Under the pieces are notes generated by a model. The model saw nothing but the letters and a program-made list of their open reading frames with translations. It was not told the origin of the DNA and searched no databases. The translations under genes were made by a program, and so were the position numbers. Of a stretch of DNA of 64,000 nucleotides, positions 52,020-60,403 are shown in pieces (positions within the stretch are counted from its first letter, which is position 1; each line of letters begins with the position of its first letter). The DNA is from JANJUB01 sp031386985 (GTDB lineage Bacteria; Armatimonadota; Fimbriimonadia; Fimbriimonadales; Fimbriimonadaceae), in NCBI GenBank assembly GCA_031386985.1, contig JANNCV010000014.1, forward strand, positions 62,001-126,000, in the 5' to 3' direction.

Positions 52020-52910
52020 ATGGATGCGCTAACGGCAGGAGATTTGATTGAGGTTGTGAGCCCGGCTTCGGGCCTTCCCAAAGAGAAAACTGCTCGGGCT
52101 CAGGCCCTTTTGGAAAGTTGGGGATATCGCGTTCGATTCGGCGAACACGCCTTTCAGCAAACGGATTACCTTGCTGGTAGCGATCAGGATCGAGCGCATG
52201 ATTTGATGCGGGCTTTCCTTGATCCGGAAGTTAAGGCCGTTTATTGTTCACGTGGCGGCTACGGTTGCGCTCGGCTTTTCCCCTTCCTTGATTTGGACAT
52301 AATGGCGAACTCGGGCAAGATGTTTCTAGGGTTTAGCGACATCACCACCCTTCATCTCGCCCTAAACCGGCGCGGGCTGGAAACTTACCACGCCCCCATG
52401 ATGATCACCCTGATGCCAGATCGCCCAGATTGGGTTTATGAGTCGCTGAAATCTGTGCTTTGCGGAGGAAACCCAATCCCGGAAAGCGCGCCAAAGGGGG
52501 AGTGCATCGTTGAAGGTATCGCCGAGGGCGAAGTCACCGGCGGTTGCCTCGTATTAATGTGCGATTCCCTTGCGACACCTGACTCGATTGACTGCCGGGA
52601 AAAGATCGTGCTGATTGAGGATGTGGATGAAAATCCGCATCGAGTTGACGCCCTTCTAACCCACCTAATTAACAGCGGGCAAGCTCGAACTGCGGCAGGA
52701 TTTGTGGTTGGTGAAATGACAAGAACCGACGAAAAGCGCGATCCAACCATTGGCGGAATGCCCTGGCGAGACATCGTGACAGATCGCCTCGCCATTCTCG
52801 GCAAACCCATGATTGTCAATTATCCATTTGGCCACGCCCCCGCAATGTTATCGTTGCCGCTTGGCCGAGTTGCTCAGTTGGATGCGAACCGTGGCACTCT
52901 ATCGTATTAA
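52020..52910 (+). CDS. LD-carboxypeptidase (peptidase family S66)
   Basis: A 296-aa S66 serine peptidase that removes the terminal D-Ala from peptidoglycan tetrapeptides in recycling (or a MccF-like self-immunity peptidase). The catalytic triad is complete: Ser106 in GFSDIT, Glu200 in VLIEDVDE and His272 in FGHAPAM. YCSRGGYGCARL is also diagnostic. No signal peptide, so cytoplasmic recycling is likely. The ATG has a CATAAT hexamer 8 nt upstream. The next gene follows by 10 nt. Confidence 0.93.
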   Translation: MDALTAGDLIEVVSPASGLPKEKTARAQALLESWGYRVRFGEHAFQQTDYLAGSDQDRAHDLMRAFLDPEVKAVYCSRGGYGCARLFPFLDLDIMANSGKMFLGFSDITTLHLALNRRGLETYHAPMMITLMPDRPDWVYESLKSVLCGGNPIPESAPKGECIVEGIAEGEVTGGCLVLMCDSLATPDSIDCREKIVLIEDVDENPHRVDALLTHLINSGQARTAAGFVVGEMTRTDEKRDPTIGGMPWRDIVTDRLAILGKPMIVNYPFGHAPAMLSLPLGRVAQLDANRGTLSY

Positions 52911-52920
52911 CAATTTGAAT

Positions 52921-54297
52921 ATGGTTCGTTTGTTTCGTTCGTTGTTGGGTGCGTTTGCCGCGAGCTCCTTGGTTGCCGCCTCTTCGGGGCAGGTTTGGGA
53001 GAAGTTGGTAGTGCCCGGTCTCACTTATCGAATGGAGGTGGATTCAGCCCAGCCACGAATGATCCATGCACTGCGTTGGAGCCCCGGATCGGACGTCAAA
53101 GCCCTGCCTGAACTTGCCGGAGGAACCGTCTTCGAGGCGAATCCAAGCTTTGGTCGCGAGACGATTTCGGCGATGGCGAAACGAACGGCGGCGGTGGCCG
53201 TCATTAACGCAGACTTTTTCCCATTTACCGGCGATCCGATCGGCCTAATGGTTCGCGATGGCGAGCTCCTGAGCTTGCCGTATCTTAACCGCTCTTCGTT
53301 TGCTTGGGGAGCCGGAAAAGCGCACGCATTTGGAGGGTCTTCGGCATCCGTGCAAATGAGAGTTGCGGATTCATTGCCACTTTTGATTCCGCAGCTTAAC
53401 GAAGATTGCAAAGCTGACTCTATATGCATAAATACGCCCGCCGCCGGTTTGGCTAAATCTAAGGCGACGGCACTTCATGCAATTATCCGCGTTTCCGCCG
53501 GAAGCTGGAAAGTTGGCGCAAAGGCGGTTGGTGAGGTGGAGCAAGTCGTTTCTGGTCAAGATTTGCCAATTCCGGTTGGAAAATGCATCTTAACGGGCAC
53601 CGGGACCATGACCGGCGAGGTTTCCAAGCTAAAACCTGGAATGCAAGTCGAGTTCGAGTTGGGCATCGGCCCATTTGACTGGACGAAACTAGACCAAGCC
53701 ATTGGAGGGGGCACAAACCTCGTAACCCGGGGCCTAATCTCCACGGATGCAATCGCTCAAGGATTTGATGCCGATTTCACGGAAAAACGCCATCCCCGGA
53801 CGGCCGTGGGTCGCACTGTCGAGGGCGACCTGTTATTCGTCGCAATTGATGGACGGCAAGAGATTAGCACGGGTGCAACCATCGAAGAAATGGCGCGCGT
53901 GATGCAACGCCTTGGGTGCATGGATGCGATCAATCTGGATGGTGGCGGCTCGACGACATTAAACGTTCTTGGCCTTACCCTCAATCGCCCCAGCGGCGGG
54001 CGCGAACGTGAAGTTGCCAACGGAATCGCGTTTATTGGGAAATCGCCGGTAGCTGAACAAGCCGCCTTAGTGATTGACGGGCCAGCAAAGATGGCACCCA
54101 AGACTCAGACCTATTTAAAGATTGTGGATTCGAACAAGACACCGGTTGCCAATTCTGAAATCCTTTGGTCGGCGAGCGGAAGCGGTTGGATTGATCAGGG
54201 CGGATTCTTGAGGGCAACGGCGGCGGGCACGATTTTTGTCAGCGCCTACGTACACGGACGAGCAGTCGTGCTTGGGGTAACTGTCGCCGCGCCTTGA
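52921..54297 (+). CDS. Secreted NAGPA-like phosphodiester glycosidase
   Basis: A 458-aa exported protein. The ATG at 52921 starts a signal peptide (RLFRSLLGAFAASSLVAASSG). The NAGPA/DUF2233 domain (about residues 80-370) has AVAVINADFFPFTGDPIGLMV (split), RTAVGRT and the core INLDGGGSTTLNV. A C-terminal Ig-like region follows. Family members hydrolyse sugar-phosphodiester linkages, such as wall or exopolysaccharide terminal groups. It lies 10 nt after the LD-carboxypeptidase gene, suggesting an envelope-recycling pair. Its 3' end overlaps the convergent metallopeptidase by 59 nt. Confidence 0.85.
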   Translation: MVRLFRSLLGAFAASSLVAASSGQVWEKLVVPGLTYRMEVDSAQPRMIHALRWSPGSDVKALPELAGGTVFEANPSFGRETISAMAKRTAAVAVINADFFPFTGDPIGLMVRDGELLSLPYLNRSSFAWGAGKAHAFGGSSASVQMRVADSLPLLIPQLNEDCKADSICINTPAAGLAKSKATALHAIIRVSAGSWKVGAKAVGEVEQVVSGQDLPIPVGKCILTGTGTMTGEVSKLKPGMQVEFELGIGPFDWTKLDQAIGGGTNLVTRGLISTDAIAQGFDADFTEKRHPRTAVGRTVEGDLLFVAIDGRQEISTGATIEEMARVMQRLGCMDAINLDGGGSTTLNVLGLTLNRPSGGREREVANGIAFIGKSPVAEQAALVIDGPAKMAPKTQTYLKIVDSNKTPVANSEILWSASGSGWIDQGGFLRATAAGTIFVSAYVHGRAVVLGVTVAAP

Positions 54298-54979
54298 CGC
54301 TTCGTTTCACGCCCCAAAGCTCCTCAAGCATGCTCAATGCCTCCGGGTCGTGCTCTGCAAGTTGCTTGCGATCATAGGGAAAGAAATCGTTTCGTGAGAA
54401 GTACGCCTCCGTGCATTCAGCAAAATACTCCATGGGGTTTGTGAGGGCGTAGGCCCGGTCTATTCGTTTATTACCTTCGGAATCTTGTCGCTCAATCTTT
54501 TCGTATTTGCCGCTTGCCTTAGCTTTCTCGTAGGCGGCTCGAATCGGTTCATTCTTGAATCCCTTAGCCAGAACTTGATCGTGGTAAGCGTGCGCGAGTT
54601 CATGAAGTGCAAAGTTCGGCATTCGGCGGGTTTCTGCCTCGAAAGTTTGAATATTGGTGAACTCTATCCCCTTAACCATAGCGGGGTCGCGCCCATTCTC
54701 GCGAAGCCAATCCGCCCCGGGATGATATTCTGCGCTGGGTCTGATGTTGGGGTATTCGGGCGAGAAGTACAGCGTGACTTTTTGAAGCTCGACCACGGCT
54801 GGCTTAGGCACCTGTCTCTTGATTTCCTCAAGCTGAGATTTCAAAAGGGTAAGGGCTTTTGTCGTAAGGTCATCATTGGCAATCGTGCGGCTAATCTTGA
54901 CTGTCCAGCCTGCGACTTCGCGCACGTCCCGGTCCAGGGTCTGTGCGCTTAACGCTCCAAGCAATAGAATGCAAATCAC
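54239..54979 (-). CDS. Exported HELAH zinc metallopeptidase
   Basis: A 246-aa secreted peptidase. The GTG at 54979 overlaps the cyclase stop as GTGA and begins a short signal peptide (ICILLLGALSA). The zinc motif HELAH is at residues 126-130, and the downstream NPMEYFAECTEAYF (Glu184/Glu188) supplies the third ligand as in gluzincins. The last 25 residues are very basic (KARRQLPQARLLVRVRRR) and coincide with a 59-nt antisense overlap with the NAGPA gene, so the true C-terminus is less certain. Substrate unknown; translationally coupled to the cyclase-type gene. Confidence 0.8.
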   Translation of the reverse strand: MICILLLGALSAQTLDRDVREVAGWTVKISRTIANDDLTTKALTLLKSQLEEIKRQVPKPAVVELQKVTLYFSPEYPNIRPSAEYHPGADWLRENGRDPAMVKGIEFTNIQTFEAETRRMPNFALHELAHAYHDQVLAKGFKNEPIRAAYEKAKASGKYEKIERQDSEGNKRIDRAYALTNPMEYFAECTEAYFSRNDFFPYDRKQLAEHDPEALSMLEELWGVKRSVKARRQLPQARLLVRVRRR

Positions 54980-56193
54980 GAGGTTAACTCGGAAGCAGCC
55001 ATGGTCAGTGCCGTTCGAGGCATCCATATCGTTGCGCCGGTCTCCATCACCATTGCTTTCTCGGCGCCAATCGCGGCGGCGCCACCTGGGATTTGGGTGG
55101 CAGCGGCATCGCTAACGCTGATGCCACCGGGCGGACAAACCTTTTGGATATGGGCAGCCATGTCAATAACGTGAGCGAAGTTGAGCGACGTGATATCGCC
55201 CGCTTTAGGTGTGACGACTGAGCCCGAATGAATCCCGACTCGCATCACAAGCGGGGTCCCCAACTTGTTTCGGAAGGTATTGAATTCAAGAATCGCGGTT
55301 TGCAGAAATTTTGAAGCGGCGAAAGCTTGGTGAGCGTGATCGAAGGCCAGCGTCACGCCATCACCCGCCGTCGAGTGAATGCGTCCCTGAAAGCGCTTGG
55401 CTGTCTGCTCGACGAACTGGTGGTATTCGGTAAAAGTAAACTCAACCGAAAGCGGGTCCGCCCCGGATTTCAACTGGGTCGAGCCCACCAGATCCACCGA
55501 AACAATCGTGATATGTTGTTCCCCAGATTTGAGTTTGTCCTGTAAGGTGACGAGTTGGCGGAGCAAATCTTGGCGCTCTCGAACAGGGTCCACCATGCCC
55601 AATTTCTTGCGAAATTTCTTAACGAAACCGTGCATGATCGCGCCGAGCGCGGCTCCCCCTAAGATAAAAACGATGAGCAACGGCGAGGCGATACTGGTGC
55701 CCCGAAACACATATGCAAAGAGGCTTTCGGCGAAGAAGAAGATGCCGCCAAATAATGCACCACACATGATGGCAAGGCGCGAATCGCGCGATAAAGATAA
55801 GTTCCAGCACCCAACCCCTATCATAATCAACATAATTGTATGAAAGAAATCTTTCGCCGTGCTGGCAGCATTGCGATCGGCCGCCACCAATGCAAGCGCC
55901 GCTATCGTTGCGCATAAGGCGGAGGCAACGTGACGCCTAGTGTCCGGCTCGATTTCCATAAATGCACTTCGAACTTGTTCTACACTAGACTGGTTACGCT
56001 CGGGCATCATTCGAGCGGCCAGCCGAACGTATTCGGCGGGAGTGTTCGTGGCTTCTGCAACGGCTTGGATGGCGGCGTCGTCAAGCTCACCGCCATTGGC
56101 AGCCCGAAGGCGCTCCGCGAGCTGAAGCATCTGACTAACGTTGTCATCGCTCAGCCGTTCGGCGTGGTCTACTTGCGTTCCGAGTTCGCCCAT
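54976..56193 (-). CDS. Membrane-bound class III adenylate/guanylate cyclase-type protein
   Basis: A 405-aa protein. After a soluble N-terminal part (about 1-85) come four or five transmembrane helices (about 90-200). A class III nucleotide cyclase catalytic domain (about 225-395) follows, with ITIVSVDLVGSTQLKSGA, HSTAGDGVTLAFDH and VMRVGIHSGSVV. These hold the two metal-binding aspartates and other core residues. It probably makes cAMP or cGMP, though the base-selecting residues were not checked. The stop overlaps the start of the metallopeptidase by 4 nt. Confidence 0.88.
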   Translation of the reverse strand: MGELGTQVDHAERLSDDNVSQMLQLAERLRAANGGELDDAAIQAVAEATNTPAEYVRLAARMMPERNQSSVEQVRSAFMEIEPDTRRHVASALCATIAALALVAADRNAASTAKDFFHTIMLIMIGVGCWNLSLSRDSRLAIMCGALFGGIFFFAESLFAYVFRGTSIASPLLIVFILGGAALGAIMHGFVKKFRKKLGMVDPVRERQDLLRQLVTLQDKLKSGEQHITIVSVDLVGSTQLKSGADPLSVEFTFTEYHQFVEQTAKRFQGRIHSTAGDGVTLAFDHAHQAFAASKFLQTAILEFNTFRNKLGTPLVMRVGIHSGSVVTPKAGDITSLNFAHVIDMAAHIQKVCPPGGISVSDAAATQIPGGAAAIGAEKAMVMETGATIWMPRTALTMAASELTS

Positions 56194-56422
56194 TTTGCGC
56201 GCAAGCTGAATTCTACCGGTGAATTGATTCGCAATAGTTCATTGGGATCATTCACGATAGGCCCAATCAACATAAACCTTCTCCCGCACAATCCCAAATT
56301 GATGAGCCGATCCAACGCCGCCGACCGTTTCGGTCGAACTGCCGGGTCACTTGCGGTCTTGGCGCAAAGCAAAAGTGAGTTTTCATTGAACCGCTTCAAC
56401 CCATCAGAACATTCATATCATC

Positions 56423-56887
56423 ATGAATGCCATGGAGAACATCCGAATCGCAAAACCATGCCCCGCCTCTTGGGAGGAAATGAGCGGTGATGACCAAGTC
56501 CGACACTGTCAGAAGTGCAAGCTCAACGTTTTCAATCTCTCTGGAATGACAACGCTGGAGGCGCGCGAGCTTATCCAAAATCGCGAAGGGCGAACTTGCG
56601 TGCGATTTTATCAACGCGCCGACGGCAAGATTTTGACTCAGGATTGCCCCAAGGGCGTGGCGGCCGTTCGGATGCGGCTTGGCCGAATGATCGCGGTTAC
56701 AGCGGGCTTGGCTTTATTTTGCATCGGCCTGGCAAAAATGGATGAGAATGTAAGGCCGGGACAGCTTGCTCGTTACAAAGACAAGGCACGCGAGATTGAA
56801 CCGATTCGAAAGATCATTGATTTCGTGAGCCCACCGCCGACCGTTGTAATGGGGAAAATGCCCGTGATCATGGGCGAAATGCCTTGA
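56423..56887 (+). CDS. Cys-rich protein with one transmembrane helix, tandem copy 1
   Basis: A 154-aa protein. The first 75 residues form a compact Cys domain (KPCPASWEEMSGDDQVRHC, CKLNVFNLSGMTTLEARELI, RTCVRFYQRADG, TQDCPKG), with the MSGDDQVRHCxKC-type pattern of a putative zinc or redox domain. One transmembrane helix (about 92-105) and a proline/methionine-rich tail follow. The same architecture recurs in the next gene at 56920, a tandem duplication. Function unknown. Confidence 0.78.
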   Translation: MNAMENIRIAKPCPASWEEMSGDDQVRHCQKCKLNVFNLSGMTTLEARELIQNREGRTCVRFYQRADGKILTQDCPKGVAAVRMRLGRMIAVTAGLALFCIGLAKMDENVRPGQLARYKDKAREIEPIRKIIDFVSPPPTVVMGKMPVIMGEMP

Positions 56888-56919
56888 ACCATTTTGTGCG
56901 TTTGCAACATCCAATAGCT

Positions 56920-57396
56920 ATGGATATTCTCGACAACGTTCGCGTCGCGAAACCCTGCGACATGGCTTGGGCTGAGATGTCGGGCGACGATCAGGTTCGT
57001 CATTGCGAGAAATGCAAACACAATGTGTTCAACCTGTCCGGGATGACCTCAGCCGAGGCGCGCGAGCTGATTAAATCGCGAGAAGGGCGAACATGCGTAC
57101 GCTTTTATCGCCGCGCCGACGGCAAGATGCTCACGCAAGATTGTCCGGTTGGAATTGCACATTTAAGAATGCGGTGCGCGAAACTGATTGCGACGGGGGC
57201 GGGGCTTTTGCTGTTTTGCCTCGCGCTCGCAAAGATTGATGAGAACGGCAAAGAGGGCAGATTGGAAGATTTCAAAGAGAGTGCTCGTAATTTTGGGCCA
57301 ATCCGAAAGGTTATTGACTACGTTGATCCGCCGCATATTACGGGAGTTATTGCTTTCCCGGTGACTCCGACCCCTTCCAAAATAAAAGGCCCGTAG
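56920..57396 (+). CDS. Cys-rich protein with one transmembrane helix, tandem copy 2
   Basis: A 158-aa paralog of the gene at 56423. It shares the Cys domain (KPCDMAWAEMSGDDQVRHC, CKHNVFNLSGMTSAEARELI), a transmembrane helix (about 84-105) and a short C-terminal tail. The ATG at 56920 aligns with the start of copy 1. About 30 nt separate the two genes and they probably form one transcript. Divergence is large enough to suggest an older duplication. Confidence 0.78.
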   Translation: MDILDNVRVAKPCDMAWAEMSGDDQVRHCEKCKHNVFNLSGMTSAEARELIKSREGRTCVRFYRRADGKMLTQDCPVGIAHLRMRCAKLIATGAGLLLFCLALAKIDENGKEGRLEDFKESARNFGPIRKVIDYVDPPHITGVIAFPVTPTPSKIKGP

Positions 57397-57398
57397 GT

Positions 57399-58436
57399 TT
57401 ACTCAACCCAATCGGCGACAAAAATATTGGTCTCACCTCTAACGCTACCGTTGCGGTTGGAAGCAAAAACGACCTTTCCGCCGTCCCGCGAAAACATCGG
57501 GAAGCCATCAAAGTCCGGCGTGTGAGTGATTTGCTTTAGCCCACTGCCGTCGGTGTTGATCATAAACAAATTGAATTCCCTAGACTTTGGATCGCCGTAA
57601 TTCGAGCAGAAGATGAGCCGTTTGCCGTCAGGGTGAATGAAGGGAGCAAAGCTGGCGGAACCGAGCTTTGTTACCTGGCGCTTATGGGCGCCGTTTGAAT
57701 CCATCAGCCAAATTTCCAGCTTGCTTGGGCGCACCATGTTTTGGGCAAACAACGCCTGAAAATCATCGAGTTCAGCCTTGGATTCGATCAGATCACGGCG
57801 ATAAGCGATTTGTTTGCCGTCCCAACTTACAAACGGACCGCCATCGTATCCCGGCTCGTTCGTCAATCGGCGAATGTTAGAGCCATCAATATTCGCCCGG
57901 TAAATCTCCAAGTCGCCTTCAAATCCGCCGGTAAACGTGATGTATTTGCCGTTCGGATCAACGGTGGTTTCGGCCAGGTAGCCGCGCTTCTTGATGAGCG
58001 CCTTTAGCCCGGAACCGTCGGCATTAGCTCGGTAAATGGAGAATTCTGGATTCACCATCCATACGTAACCCTTCGTCATGTCCAGCGGTTTCTGGGCACC
58101 CTTGTTTAGTTCGTGGGTGCTACTGAATAAGATGCTCTTACCATCAGGAGTGAAATAGCTACAAGTGCATCGCCCGTGCCCGGTGCTGACCAGCTTCTTC
58201 TGAGAGCCGTCGGCGTTCATTGTGAAAATTTGCTCGTCCGGGTACTCCGCTTGGCGGGTTTGGTAGATAATCTTTGTGCCGTCTTTACTCCAATAAGCCT
58301 CAGCGTTCTGCCCGCCGAAAGTCAGTTGGCGAATGTTCGTCAGATGGGGCTCTTGGGCATTATTGGGGATGGCACGCCAAGTGGGCCAAGCGGCAAAGTG
58401 GGGTTGAAGGGCCAGAAAAGCAAGCGGAGCAAGCAC
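57399..58436 (-). CDS. TolB/PD40-type secreted beta-propeller protein
   Basis: A 345-aa exported protein. It is made of TolB-like blades with the repeat DGTKIIYQ, DGKSILFSS, DGSGLKAL, DGKQIAYRR, DGKRLIFCS, DGGKVVFASNRNG. The start is GTG at 58436 with AAGGA 4-7 nt upstream, followed by a short signal (LAPLAFLALQ). No peptidase domain is attached. The convergent Cys-protein copy 2 ends 2 nt before its stop. A sensing or binding role is likely but unproven. Confidence 0.85.
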   Translation of the reverse strand: MLAPLAFLALQPHFAAWPTWRAIPNNAQEPHLTNIRQLTFGGQNAEAYWSKDGTKIIYQTRQAEYPDEQIFTMNADGSQKKLVSTGHGRCTCSYFTPDGKSILFSSTHELNKGAQKPLDMTKGYVWMVNPEFSIYRANADGSGLKALIKKRGYLAETTVDPNGKYITFTGGFEGDLEIYRANIDGSNIRRLTNEPGYDGGPFVSWDGKQIAYRRDLIESKAELDDFQALFAQNMVRPSKLEIWLMDSNGAHKRQVTKLGSASFAPFIHPDGKRLIFCSNYGDPKSREFNLFMINTDGSGLKQITHTPDFDGFPMFSRDGGKVVFASNRNGSVRGETNIFVADWVE

Positions 58437-58531
58437 GTTCCTTAGAGTAACCCGCGTCGGGCTTCGATGGCTTGATCAAGGTGACGAATCGTTGCTCCGG
58501 TTATCTTGACGTTAAATTCTTTAGCCTCGAT

Positions 58532-58945
58532 TCAGGGCAATCCTTCCCCGAACCACAGAGCTAGTTCTGTTCCGGCCGCTTCGAGGTCGCTTGAACTGTG
58601 CGTCAAATTATCATCTATCGTTAAGGCAAAGTCACCCCGAATGGTGCCAGGGTCTGCATCGAGCGGGTTTGTAGCTCCCATCATGGTTCGAACGGCTTTG
58701 ATGGCGTTTGTTCCGCGCACGGCCATGGCAACCACCAAACCACTCGTGAGATAACTCACGACGTCTTCAAAAAACCCCTTGCCTCGATGCTCGCCGTAGT
58801 GCTCTTCAACGGTGACTCGGTTTGGTTTCACGAGCTTCAGGCCGACGATGGTTAAACCACGGGCCTCAATTCGGCGAATAATCTCGCCATTCAAACGCCG
58901 GCTCACTCCGCCCGGCTTAATCAACACTAATGTCGTCTCTTCCAT
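58532..58945 (-). CDS. ndk: Nucleoside diphosphate kinase
   Basis: A 137-aa enzyme equalising NTP pools through a phosphohistidine. Family blocks: TLVLIKPGGVSRR (most members have KPDGV or KPNAV), HYGEHRGKGFFEDVVSYL, GLVVAMAVRG, MMGATNPLDADPGTIRGDFA and the active-site His in NLTHSSSDLEAAGTELALWF. The kinetic core is intact. The frame continues open past the TGA to a TAA about 90 nt later, but I treat that as chance. It is 24 nt downstream of the fumC stop in the transcript order shown by the map. Confidence 0.96.
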   Translation of the reverse strand: MEETTLVLIKPGGVSRRLNGEIIRRIEARGLTIVGLKLVKPNRVTVEEHYGEHRGKGFFEDVVSYLTSGLVVAMAVRGTNAIKAVRTMMGATNPLDADPGTIRGDFALTIDDNLTHSSSDLEAAGTELALWFGEGLP

Positions 58946-58969
58946 TTCTCTAAGAGGATACCTTGGGGG

Positions 58970-60364
58970 CTAGGTAGGATAGGTCATCTCGATCGGGATA
59001 ACCCAAGCATCGAACTCAGCATCGGTCACATAGCCTGACTTGACCGCGGCTTCTCTCAGGGTTGATCCCTCCTTATGTGCCTTCTTTGCAATCGCCGCGG
59101 CTTTATCGTAACCAATGTGCCGGTTCAGGGCCGTGACTTGCATTAAATTGGAGTCCAAGTTAGCGTTTATTTTTTCAAGATTGGGCTCGATTCCGATGGC
59201 GCAGTTATCGTTAAAGGCTTGGCAGGAATCGCCCAAAAGCTGAATCGAAGTAAGCACGTTATGCACCATCACTGGCTTGAACACATTCAATTGGAAATTT
59301 CCCTGCGATCCCGAAAAGGCAACCGCCGCATCGCAGCCAAAAACCTGTGCAACCACCATCGTGAGGGCTTCGCTTTGGGTGGGGTTTACCTTGCCCGGCA
59401 TGATTGAGGAGCCGGGCTCGTTCTCTGGAATGGTAATTTCGCCGATGCCGTTTCGGGGGCCACTGGCAAGCCAGCGCACATCGTTTGCCATCTTCATCAA
59501 CGCTCCTGCTAAGGTGCGCAAGCTGGCGCTCACTTGGACGAGCGCATCGTGCGCGCTAAGTGCCGCGAATTTATTCGGGGCAGAAACAAAAGGAAAACCC
59601 GTTTCTTTAGCAAAATAGGAAGCCGCCAAGTCGCCAAACTTGGGGTGGGCATTGAGCCCGGTGCCCACTGCGGTTCCGCCAATGGCAAGTTCGTACAGTC
59701 CCTTCTCAGCGTGTCTCACTTCTTCCAGGCAGTAGTCAATCTGAGCTACCCATCCGCCGATTTCTTGGCCGAGGGTGATCGGGGTCGCGTCTTGTAGGTG
59801 GGTGCGACCAACTTTGCAGATGTCTACGAATGCCTCCGATTTCGCATGAAGCGTCTCGCGCAGTAGCAAAACGGAAGGGTAAAGCTGACGATGAAGTTCC
59901 TCAACGACGGCAATGTGCATTGCCGTCGGGAAGGTGTCATTGCTACTTTGGCCCCGGTTTACATGATCGTTCGGGTGTACCGGCGTTTTGCTCCCCATCG
60001 TGCCGCCCGCGATTTCAATTGCGCGATTGCTAATGACTTCGTTCGAGTTCATGTTGCTTTGCGTTCCCGAACCGGTTTGGAAAACGACGAGGGGAAAGTG
60101 ATCGTTGAGCTTGCCGTCCACAACTTCCTGGGCCGCTTTAACGATAAGATCGGCGATGTCCTGGGGCAGTTCGCTGAGCTCGGCGTTAGCTAGCGCCGCA
60201 CCTTTCTTGAGGATTCCCATCGCCCGAATAATCGCGCGAGTCATCTTAAAGCGGTCGGTGCCGATAGGGAAATTTTGGATGGATCGCTGGGTTTGGGCTC
60301 CCCAATATCGCGTGCTCTCAACCGCCATATCGCCCATGGAGTCTTTCTCAATTCGAACGCTCAT
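58970..60364 (-). CDS. fumC: Class II fumarate hydratase
   Basis: A 464-aa TCA-cycle enzyme interconverting fumarate and malate. The diagnostic loop GSSIMPGKVNPTQ, the QTGSGTQSNMNSNEV segment, and GRTHLQDATPITLGQE region are all present. Length and start (MSVRIEKDSMGDMAV) are normal. It lies on the minus strand between ndk and the cyclophilin gene; the short gaps allow a shared transcript with ndk. Confidence 0.97.
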   Translation of the reverse strand: MSVRIEKDSMGDMAVESTRYWGAQTQRSIQNFPIGTDRFKMTRAIIRAMGILKKGAALANAELSELPQDIADLIVKAAQEVVDGKLNDHFPLVVFQTGSGTQSNMNSNEVISNRAIEIAGGTMGSKTPVHPNDHVNRGQSSNDTFPTAMHIAVVEELHRQLYPSVLLLRETLHAKSEAFVDICKVGRTHLQDATPITLGQEIGGWVAQIDYCLEEVRHAEKGLYELAIGGTAVGTGLNAHPKFGDLAASYFAKETGFPFVSAPNKFAALSAHDALVQVSASLRTLAGALMKMANDVRWLASGPRNGIGEITIPENEPGSSIMPGKVNPTQSEALTMVVAQVFGCDAAVAFSGSQGNFQLNVFKPVMVHNVLTSIQLLGDSCQAFNDNCAIGIEPNLEKINANLDSNLMQVTALNRHIGYDKAAAIAKKAHKEGSTLREAAVKSGYVTDAEFDAWVIPIEMTYPT

Positions 60365-60403
60365 TTGAATCCAAATGGTACCGCGATCTTGTGATTTCGA
60401 AAC

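Noticed and set aside
58441..58531. Possible extra small gene after ndk
   Set aside because: The open stretch has no start codon of its own and is short, so it is more likely chance readthrough sequence.
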